Assembly (NCBI GenBank): GCA_900771425.1
Contig: CAAGNV010000020.1
Coordinates: 1 to 18,235 of the forward strand
Direction of reading: 5' to 3'
Source of the DNA: Bacteroidaceae bacterium
GTDB lineage: Bacteria; Bacteroidota; Bacteroidia; Bacteroidales; Bacteroidaceae
DNA length: 18,235 nt
The notes under the pieces are model-generated. The model did not search any database. It had not been told where the DNA came from and saw only the letters and a list, made by a program, of their open reading frames with translations. The position numbers and the translations under genes are program-made. Numbering within the stretch: position 1 is the stretch's first letter; every line of letters begins with the position of its first letter. Below are positions 7,021 to 13,137 of the stretch, in pieces.

Positions 7021-7512
7021 GTGCAGACCCTACAACTTGAAAATGCAATATTCCTGCCACAGGTATGTCAGTTGATTAATGAAGGACATACCGTCTCGAT
7101 ACGGGCAAAGGGCAATTCCATGCGGCCATTCGTGGAAAGTGACCGCGATGTTGCCGTATTGGCAAAATGTTCGGAGTGTAAGGTCGGGGATGTGGTTCTT
7201 GCCGAGATAACCCCAGGGCATTACGTCCTTCACCGTATCGACCGAATCGAAGGAAATGCCGTGACACTGCGGGGCGACGGCAACGTATGTGGAACTGAAC
7301 ACTGTACCATCGACGACATAAGGGCATTGACTTGTCAATTTATCCGCAAGGGTAAGGTGTGGAATCTGCAGACGTCAAGGTTCTGGAAGATATATAGCAA
7401 GGTGTGGGTAGCAATGTTACCAATGCGCCGTTATCTCTTGGCTCTGTACCGATTGCTTTGGCGCCATGAACTGCCACAGCGACTGAGTCGCTTGCTCGGA
7501 ACAAAGAAATAA
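7021..7512 (+). CDS. S24/S26 signal-peptidase-like protein with Ser/His pair
   Basis: The 163-aa product begins with a GTG at 7021; the frame has no earlier ATG that fits and the first internal Met is the catalytic-box Met34. GNSMRPF (31-37) is the serine box of signal-peptidase-like enzymes, with Ser33 as nucleophile. KVGDVVLAE (54-62) and YVLHRIDRI (68-76) follow. At the position where bacterial enzymes have the general-base Lys this protein has His71, as in the ER/archaeal-type signal peptidases. LRGDGN (83-88) matches their GD(N)N box. There is no N-terminal membrane helix; instead residues ~115-160 are rich in Trp, Tyr, Leu and Arg and could lie on the membrane. It starts 87 bases after the HPrK-like gene and ends 25 bases before the PqqD-like gene. 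Related proteins often accompany PqqD-like genes in Bacteroidales. Confidence 0.82.
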   Translation: MQTLQLENAIFLPQVCQLINEGHTVSIRAKGNSMRPFVESDRDVAVLAKCSECKVGDVVLAEITPGHYVLHRIDRIEGNAVTLRGDGNVCGTEHCTIDDIRALTCQFIRKGKVWNLQTSRFWKIYSKVWVAMLPMRRYLLALYRLLWRHELPQRLSRLLGTKK

Positions 7513-7537
7513 TTATTAACCAACAAACAATACAATT

Positions 7538-7807
7538 ATGAGAATTAAAAAAGGATTTCAACTGATGAACGTATGCGGCGCTTATGTTGTTATCAGCCAC
7601 GGAACAGAAAATATCAATTTCACTAAAGTCATCAACCTCAACTCCTCTGCAGCAGATATCTGGAACGCAGTATCGGGCAAGGACTTTACCGAAGACGATA
7701 TGGTCAAGGCATTTTTGGCAGAGTACGAAGTCGATGAAGAAACTGCACGTAAGGACTGCCAACAACTGATTGTTCAATGGAAAGAGGCAGGACTCATTGA
7801 CTGTTAA
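7538..7807 (+). CDS. PqqD-family protein (peptide-binding RRE-type domain)
   Basis: PqqD-like domains are small winged-helix proteins that hold the leader of a precursor peptide for modifying enzymes. This 89-aa protein spans one such domain. The family core LNSSAADIWNAV (34-45) is followed by FTEDDMVKAFLAEYEV (50-65) and a C-terminal helix with LIVQWKEAGLI (77-87). It is the usual length for a stand-alone PqqD. It ends in Cys89, which is an unusual but not unique last residue. It starts 25 bases after the S26-like gene and is followed after 44 bases by the CE15 gene. In PQQ, lasso and several radical-SAM clusters a PqqD domain works with a modifying enzyme; none of the usual ones is visible here, so its partner may be the HPrK-like or S26-like neighbour. 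Confidence 0.85.
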   Translation: MRIKKGFQLMNVCGAYVVISHGTENINFTKVINLNSSAADIWNAVSGKDFTEDDMVKAFLAEYEVDEETARKDCQQLIVQWKEAGLIDC

Positions 7808-7851
7808 TGACCTCTGTGCTCTGCATCAAAACATCCTTTACTTATTAACCT

Positions 7852-9222
7852 ATGAAAGCAAAACTCATACTCTCGGCATTGATGCTTGCCGGCATCTTTG
7901 CCACGGCAAATGCCCAGTTCTTCGGAATGAATGTCAACCGTGACAGCATCCAACGTGTGACCAATGCTGACTATGCCGATATGGTGGCAAAACTTGGTAT
8001 TGCTGAACCACGTCCCGGCCGCGATCCTAATAATCCCGACAAGTCTCGTCAACCAAACTATGACGAACTGATGGCCAATCCGTATGTTCATTATCCTGAA
8101 GCACTCGTCACGTTCGCTGGCAAGAAGGTCACTTCTGCCAAGATGTGGAATAAGGTGCGCCGGCCAGAACTTGTCAAGTATTTCGAGGAAGAAATCTATG
8201 GGCGCATCCCTGACAATGTACCTGCCGTAAACTGGAAGGTAGTTAGTGAAGAAAAGGTCGATATGAACGGCATCAGTTGCATCAACCGTGTGCTTGCCGG
8301 CATTGTTGACAATTCGTCTTGCCCATCAATATCTGTTGAAATACAGGCTTCAATACTATATCCTGAAGGTGCGAAGAATATACCAGTGATAGTAGAATAC
8401 GGTTATATGACTGGTCGTCCTTCACCTACGGCAATGTCGTTCGGACGTGCCAATGCCGCTCCTGCCGAGTCTTGGCAGATGATGGTCGTGAAACGAGGCT
8501 GGGCTGCTGCTACTATCGTCACTGGTTCCATTCAAGCTGACGGTGGCCAGGGACTGCGTTCAGGAATCATCGGTCTATGTAATAAAGGAGAATACCGCAA
8601 ACCTGAAGATTGGGGCGCTTTGCGTGCCTGGGGATGGGGTACATCAAGGCTCATTGACTATATGGAGACTGACAACACGTTCGACGCCACAAAAGTTGCA
8701 ATCGAAGGTGTGTCGCGTAACGGAAAGGCTTCGCTTGTGGCTATGGCATTCGACCAGCGTATAGCTGCCGGATTTATTGCTTCGTCAGGTAAAGGCGGTG
8801 CTGCTGGGTGGCGACGTTGGTGTGGCGAGAGTGTGGAGAACCTTACTTCGTCGGGCGAATATCATTGGATGTCAGGCAACTTCATCAAGTACGGCGCCGA
8901 CCCACTTACTGCCAATGACCTGCTTGTTGACCAACACGAACTCATCGCACTATGTGCTCCACGTCCTTGTCTCATCTCGGCAGGACGCTTTGACGCTGAT
9001 AAATGGCAGGACGTGATGGGTATGTTCATGATGGCAGCCAAGGCAAGTCCTGTATATGAACTCCTCGGCGCAAAAGGACTCGGCACTGATGTCTTGCCAC
9101 GTCAGGACGAAGGACTGATGGACGGGCAACTGGCTTATCGCCAGCATAACGGAGGTCATGAGGCTGGACCTAACTGGCCGTACTTCCTCGATTTCTTCCA
9201 GAAGAATGTCGTTGATAAGTGA
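7852..9222 (+). CDS. CE15 glucuronoyl esterase family protein
   Basis: CE15 enzymes cleave the ester between glucuronic acid side chains of xylan and lignin alcohols. The 456-aa product has a signal peptide (cleavage near Ala21) and an alpha/beta-hydrolase domain. The nucleophile Ser288 is in GVSRNGK (286-292), close to the CSRNGKG form known for the family, and His436 is in NGGHEAGP. The fungal acid position in the SGKGGAAGW stretch (312-320) has Ser311-Ser312 rather than Glu, while Asp381 and Asp383 follow the strand PCLISAGRF and could supply the acid, as in some bacterial members. It probably acts in the periplasm or at the surface. It ends the plus-strand run after the PqqD gene and has its own terminator. 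Functionally it fits the sugar genes on the other side of that terminator. Confidence 0.9.
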   Translation: MKAKLILSALMLAGIFATANAQFFGMNVNRDSIQRVTNADYADMVAKLGIAEPRPGRDPNNPDKSRQPNYDELMANPYVHYPEALVTFAGKKVTSAKMWNKVRRPELVKYFEEEIYGRIPDNVPAVNWKVVSEEKVDMNGISCINRVLAGIVDNSSCPSISVEIQASILYPEGAKNIPVIVEYGYMTGRPSPTAMSFGRANAAPAESWQMMVVKRGWAAATIVTGSIQADGGQGLRSGIIGLCNKGEYRKPEDWGALRAWGWGTSRLIDYMETDNTFDATKVAIEGVSRNGKASLVAMAFDQRIAAGFIASSGKGGAAGWRRWCGESVENLTSSGEYHWMSGNFIKYGADPLTANDLLVDQHELIALCAPRPCLISAGRFDADKWQDVMGMFMMAAKASPVYELLGAKGLGTDVLPRQDEGLMDGQLAYRQHNGGHEAGPNWPYFLDFFQKNVVDK

Positions 9223-9282
9223 GGTGAGCAACAAACAAATATTAGTTTGCTTGGATAATATCACTCAATAGTTGAGATGTTT

Positions 9283-9340
9283 AAGAGAGTCAAGTAGCAT
9301 GAAACTGCTATCTGGCTCTCTTCTTTTATCTTCTTGTTTT
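9283..9340 (+). terminator. intrinsic terminator after the CE15 gene
   Basis: AAGAGAGTC (9283-9291) pairs with GGCTCTCTT (9314-9322) with one G-U pair, and an inner GTAGC/GCTAT stem extends it. It is followed by a T-rich stretch (9323-9340). It ends the plus-strand run; the convergent epimerase-like gene begins its 3' end at 9366. Confidence 0.75.
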
Positions 9341-9365
9341 GTGCATGATAATCGTATTATCATTA

Positions 9366-10184
9366 TTATCTGCTGATGGCTGATATATATCGTACGCTCG
9401 CCTCGTATTCTTCATCAGTCGTGAGGTGTTCGATAATCATTGGCATATTTGGGTTCTCGGCATTTGCAAGGCGTATGTATCGCTCAATGTCGAGCGAACC
9501 GTCACCACATGCACATTCCTGTAGTTGAAATGTGTATTCTTCGCGGAGACGTATGTCCTTGAGGTGGCAACTGCATATTGTACCTCTCAGTTTTGTGAAA
9601 CACTCGTTGAGGAACCGGTCATTAAAGAAATAGCGTTCGGGCGATGTTATCATGTTGACGATGTCGAGATGGGTGCCGAACTGCTTACGGTTGACGTCAT
9701 GTATGAGTCGGAGATACTCGTCAGGGCTGCTTGGTATCATCCATGGCATTGACTCTATACAGAATTTTGTTTGCTTGGGCTGAGCCGTATCGATGATGCG
9801 CTGAATCATAGCGACTGCCATGCTCCATAGTTCAGGGCAGAAGTTGTCGCGATAGCCCCCGTCCCACCGTGCACCGTAAGGTGTTCCGACCACGTTGACG
9901 CAGCAGATAGCACCGATGCGGTCGGCCATGCGTAGCTGCCCGATGGCATAGTCAATCCATTTCTCGCGTTCATTCAAGTCTGCCGCAAGCGTGTTACGCC
10001 ATATGCCTACTTCGGCTATGGTCAGTCCAGCGTCGGCCGCAGCATCACAATATGCCTGTACGACAGTTTCGCCTGCAAGATAGTCAACGGGAAACACTAC
10101 AGATTTGAGTCCGAGCGCCTTGTGTTTTGCTGCCCATTCTTCCGGGCTGTTGTGTGTGAGTGATGATGATATGCCTAAGTACAT
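9366..10184 (-). CDS. sugar phosphate isomerase/epimerase-type TIM-barrel protein
   Basis: The 272-aa protein fits the xylose-isomerase-like/AP-endonuclease-2 TIM barrel, whose members isomerise or epimerise sugars and related compounds using a divalent metal. Likely metal ligands lie at barrel positions: Glu144 (CIESMPW), Asp174 (HLDIVN), His207 (CHLKDI) and Glu252 (IIEHL). There is no signal peptide, so it is cytoplasmic. The start ATG at 10182-10184 gives the usual length for the family and leaves a 24-base gap to the upstream gene. It is the last gene of the transporter operon, so it probably works on the transported sugar or a product of the oxidoreductase. The substrate cannot be assigned. 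Confidence 0.88.
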   Translation of the reverse strand: MYLGISSSLTHNSPEEWAAKHKALGLKSVVFPVDYLAGETVVQAYCDAAADAGLTIAEVGIWRNTLAADLNEREKWIDYAIGQLRMADRIGAICCVNVVGTPYGARWDGGYRDNFCPELWSMAVAMIQRIIDTAQPKQTKFCIESMPWMIPSSPDEYLRLIHDVNRKQFGTHLDIVNMITSPERYFFNDRFLNECFTKLRGTICSCHLKDIRLREEYTFQLQECACGDGSLDIERYIRLANAENPNMPMIIEHLTTDEEYEASVRYISAISR

Positions 10185-10208
10185 AATGGATTCAGTTCAA
10201 GTTACGAA

Positions 10209-11096
10209 TTACAACCACTCTCTCCTATGAATTACTGTTGGATCCATCGAATTGAGGTCCTTGATGCCTGTGCGTGCCATGACGCCTGCCAATTCCGCAG
10301 TCATGTCGTTGATGCGCTTTGACACGGTTGCTGCCCCTTGCTTGAGCAGTGGCATTAGATGTCGGCCTACCGATACGCCCTTGGCTCCGAGTGCAAGGCA
10401 CTTGTAGGCATCCATTCCGCTTTCGATGCCACAATCGACGAATACATGGACGTCGTTGCCGACTGCTGAGAGAATGTCGCCGATGACCATCAATGGAGCG
10501 ACGGAGTAGGGCATCATGCCGTGGTGGTGTGACACGACGATGCCGGCACAACCTGCCTTCGCACATTTCTCTGCATCCTTGGCACTCAGCACTCCCTTGA
10601 CGATGAACGGCACGCCGGCGGCTGCGACGAAGTCTGCAATCTCTTCTGTCGATTTGGATTTCATCGGAAGACCGAACACGTTGTCGTAGCCTCCCTCGGA
10701 GTTGAATGCATGGTCGATGTCCATGCCTACGGCAATGCAACCGGCGCCGACAGCATGGTGTATCTTGCGGAATATCTCGGCGTTATCGGCATGAGGCTTG
10801 ATTATCTTCACGGTCTTGGCACCGGTGGCAATGATGCTCTCGAGTTCCTCGTCACTGCCCATGCCTACCCAGTGCATGGCGTTGCTCTGAGCTGCGCCCT
10901 GTGCATAGACCACCATGCCGTCAGGGGCAGTATTGCCAAGGTGAGACAGGGCTGCAGTCATTATTGGTGTTGCGAACGTGTGACCGAACACATTATATTC
11001 GGTCGAAGGAATGGTTGAGTCCAGATAACGTGTCTCAAGCAATAGGGAGTCGAAATAGTCCCGTGTGATTTTGTCGGGTGAAGCTGAGTATTCCAT
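10209..11096 (-). CDS. FMN-dependent alpha-hydroxy-acid oxidase relative
   Basis: The 295-aa protein has the FMN-binding TIM barrel of the lactate/glycolate oxidase and L-lactate dehydrogenase group: FATPIMTAA (41-49), FIVKGVLSAKDA (164-175) with Lys167, IVVSHHHG (186-193), VDCGIESGMDAYKCLALGA (220-238) and SVGRH (242-246). The family consensus at the fourth of these is SNHGGRQ. Here the sequence is SHHHGMM, which keeps the catalytic His (His191) but lacks the substrate-carboxylate Arg (Met194). It is also shorter than classical members (~350-380 aa). It therefore likely oxidises something other than a simple 2-hydroxy acid, or has another role. Its ATG overlaps the stop of the transporter gene by one base (TAATG at 11094-11098), which suggests translational coupling. 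Confidence 0.85.
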   Translation of the reverse strand: MEYSASPDKITRDYFDSLLLETRYLDSTIPSTEYNVFGHTFATPIMTAALSHLGNTAPDGMVVYAQGAAQSNAMHWVGMGSDEELESIIATGAKTVKIIKPHADNAEIFRKIHHAVGAGCIAVGMDIDHAFNSEGGYDNVFGLPMKSKSTEEIADFVAAAGVPFIVKGVLSAKDAEKCAKAGCAGIVVSHHHGMMPYSVAPLMVIGDILSAVGNDVHVFVDCGIESGMDAYKCLALGAKGVSVGRHLMPLLKQGAATVSKRINDMTAELAGVMARTGIKDLNSMDPTVIHRREWL

Positions 11097-12508
11097 TATT
11101 CTATGTTTTTAGTGTCAAGTGATTTGTTGATTTCGTCCATTTTCTCGTCTGTCAGTTCATATTGCCTGATGACGAACAGTCCAAGCAAGAATAGTATGGC
11201 TGGAATGACTGTGACAAGCCAAAGTATGCCTTGCTCTGCCAATGGTGACTGGACAGATGCAGTAGCCTTGAATCCAACCCACGCAAGGACAAACCCGGGG
11301 ACGACACCGCCGAGTGCCATTCCTGCTTTGAGAAACAGACATGTGATGGCATTGACGATGGCGGCAATGCGTCGTCCGGTCGTGTATTCTCCGTATGTGA
11401 CGACTTCGGGCACCAACGCCCACATATAACCTGTAGCAACCAGCACGCCGCAGTTCTTGACAAACTGTGCAAGGCATAGCAGGATGAAGTTCGAACGCAG
11501 TACGGGAATTGATACGAACAGATACAGGAACATCATGCCGGCTATTGCCACGCAGATGGATAAACTGAACATGCGACGCTTGCCTACACGGCGCTTTATG
11601 GCTGGCAGCAGTGGCATTAAGATGAATGCGGGAATGGTTCCTAACCACATGAATACGGTCGTCATAAACGTGTCGGCACCAATGTTGTATGTCATGAAGT
11701 AAGAGTCGGCGGCATTGCTTACGCTCATCATGGTGAACGATATGATAAAGAAATAAGCAATGATGCGCAGAGGCTTGTTGCGTACGAACTCCATCCATAC
11801 GTCACTTACTTTCACCTGGTTGGCTTCTGCCTTGTCCATCACTACCTTTTCCTTCGTTTGCGTGAAGCAGAATATGAGTAGCAAAAGACCTCCGATGGCA
11901 AATATGCTCATGGTGGTGAACCAGGCATCACCGGCTTCAGGCGTGTTGTACTGTGTCACCGTCTCGCCAGTCTTCGGGTCAATGACCTTGGGGGCGAACA
12001 AGGCAATCACCAGCGGCAATGTCTTGACGATTAGTGCTGCCAAATTGCTGAATACCATGCGCACACTGGTCAGGATCGTTATCTCGTCGGTATCGCGTGT
12101 AAGCGACGAATTGAGCGCTCCATAAGGCACATTGATAAGTGTGTTGCACATGCTAAGCCCTATGTAGGTAATGTAGGCATAGAGCAACGAACCGCTGAAC
12201 CCATTCCAGAAACAAAGCATGGCAAAAGCTGCAAGCGGCACTCCGCCTAATACGAGCCACGAGCGGTACTTGCCCCATCGGGGATGCGTCTTGTCGATGA
12301 AGGCACCTACGACAGGGTCCCACACTAAATCGACAATACGTACGACGAGAAACATTACGGCAGCCACGTCGGGCGACAGTCCGTACACATTAGTATAATA
12401 GAACAACAACCAGATGCTTACTGTCTGGTATATTATGTTTTGAGCAAGGTCACCAGTGCAGAAACCAATTCGTTCGCGCCAGCTGAGTTTCTGACCAACA
12501 TATTCCAT
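11096..12508 (-). CDS. GPH-family (MFS) sugar/glycoside transporter
   Basis: The 470-aa inner-membrane protein is a glycoside-pentoside-hexuronide:cation symporter. It has about 12 hydrophobic segments and the family signatures DPVVGAFIDKTHPRWGKYRSW region (64-84), in which the DPVVGAFID and RWGKYRSW blocks are typical, plus a cytoplasmic loop near the middle. The frame extends a further 27 codons upstream, but the extension is unlike the family, and MEYVGQKLSWRERIGF matches the normal GPH start, so the ATG at 12506-12508 is preferred. It is the first gene of the three-gene minus-strand operon. A perfect TATCTTTG box lies 111 bases upstream. GPH proteins carry melibiose, pentosides or glucuronides; the actual cargo is not readable here. 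Confidence 0.9.
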   Translation of the reverse strand: MEYVGQKLSWRERIGFCTGDLAQNIIYQTVSIWLLFYYTNVYGLSPDVAAVMFLVVRIVDLVWDPVVGAFIDKTHPRWGKYRSWLVLGGVPLAAFAMLCFWNGFSGSLLYAYITYIGLSMCNTLINVPYGALNSSLTRDTDEITILTSVRMVFSNLAALIVKTLPLVIALFAPKVIDPKTGETVTQYNTPEAGDAWFTTMSIFAIGGLLLLIFCFTQTKEKVVMDKAEANQVKVSDVWMEFVRNKPLRIIAYFFIISFTMMSVSNAADSYFMTYNIGADTFMTTVFMWLGTIPAFILMPLLPAIKRRVGKRRMFSLSICVAIAGMMFLYLFVSIPVLRSNFILLCLAQFVKNCGVLVATGYMWALVPEVVTYGEYTTGRRIAAIVNAITCLFLKAGMALGGVVPGFVLAWVGFKATASVQSPLAEQGILWLVTVIPAILFLLGLFVIRQYELTDEKMDEINKSLDTKNIE

Positions 12509-12618
12509 GGTATGATAGTTTTTCTTTTCAAATCTTGTTGTGTGCCTTCTGACCAAAAGGCGTGGAAAGAGTGGTGCGCCAATGGACAACGGCTGATGGT
12601 CCTCATTTTACACATCCG

Positions 12619-12626
12619 CAAAGATA
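12619..12626 (-). promoter_or_regulatory. -7 box for the transporter operon (TATCTTTG)
   Basis: The minus strand reads TATCTTTG, an exact TAnnTTTG match and identical to the boxes of nth and rpoD. It lies 111 bases upstream of the GPH transporter start, giving a long leader of about 100 bases. No clear -33 element was found. Confidence 0.6.
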
Positions 12627-12759
12627 TGAATTTATTTTGTATTAATATGACTCAACTGACGAAAAATGTGGTTCATCCATGATTTGAAGCGACGGACTAA
12701 GCACTTTCATGCCACGAGCACAGTAAAAGAAGAGTGCATTGCCCAAATATAACTTCAAG

Positions 12760-12913
12760 GAAGCAGTGGACTTTCGCATCCGAAGGAGTGGGTTTTTGTG
12801 TCCGAACTTATGGCACTTCGACCCCGAAGGTACACTTCTTCGGCTTCGAAGGTACACTCCTTCTGCGCAGAACATACACTCCTTCGGACAGGAAGGTACA
12901 CTCCTTCGTGCCA
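12760..12913. repeat. 22-bp tandem array, seven units, with inverted 5-mers alternating every 11 bp
   Basis: Units start at 12760, 12782, 12804, 12826, 12848, 12870 and 12892, exactly 22 bases apart. The last four are close copies of GAAGGTACACTCCTTC plus a variable 6-base spacer; the first three are degenerate. GAAGG and its reverse complement CCTTC are separated by 6 bases within a unit, and CCTTC and the next GAAGG are also 6 bases apart, so a GAAGG/CCTTC arm recurs about every 11 bp, one DNA turn. It could be a protein-binding array or a decayed intergenic repeat family. Since 22 is not a multiple of 3, it is not a coding repeat. Confidence 0.85.
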
Positions 12914-13075
12914 CTCCCACTCAACACATTCCTTGTCATGAATGTATGACACTGAATATGCTCTCCACTTCTCAAATGAGCCTTCATAAGGTCAAAAATG
13001 TAAAGAAAACGGCATGTTATGATAAAATAAACTAAAAAACGACGAATATAGCATTAATATGTCAGTTATTTTTCT

Positions 13076-13083
13076 TTACTTTG
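13076..13083 (+). promoter_or_regulatory. possible -7 box for the isomerase gene
   Basis: TTACTTTG differs from TAnnTTTG at one position and lies 54 bases before the start codon in an AT-rich stretch. The call is weak, because no -33 element is obvious. Confidence 0.4.
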
Positions 13084-13137
13084 TAAACCATAAACATGAA
13101 ACAGATTTTTTTATTAACCATTTAAACACTAACAAAT

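Larger units (their letters stand above)
12509..13137. other. 629-base gene-free region between divergent transporter and isomerase genes
   Basis: No convincing coding region lies here. Short frames on both strands pass through the 22-bp tandem array and change reading from unit to unit, so they are artefacts. The region holds a minus-strand promoter box (12619-12626), the array (12760-12913), and an AT-rich stretch before the isomerase with a weak plus-strand box (13076-13083). Nothing further was recognised at 12914-13070. Confidence 0.75.

Noticed and set aside
11157..11798. 213-residue open frame opposite the phase of the transporter gene
   Set aside because: It lies wholly inside the transporter gene in another frame, is rich in His, Arg and Ser, and resembles no family.
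12509..12589. Longer start for the GPH transporter
   Set aside because: The additional 27 residues are charged and unlike the family, while MEYVGQKLSW is a usual GPH beginning.
12760..12913. CRISPR array
   Set aside because: Units are 22 bp with only 6 variable bases, there are no unique spacers of normal length and no cas genes nearby.
12642..12952. Several overlapping open frames on both strands across the repeat array
   Set aside because: They are made of shifting 22-bp units, start and stop arbitrarily and resemble no family. A 22-base period does not preserve a frame.
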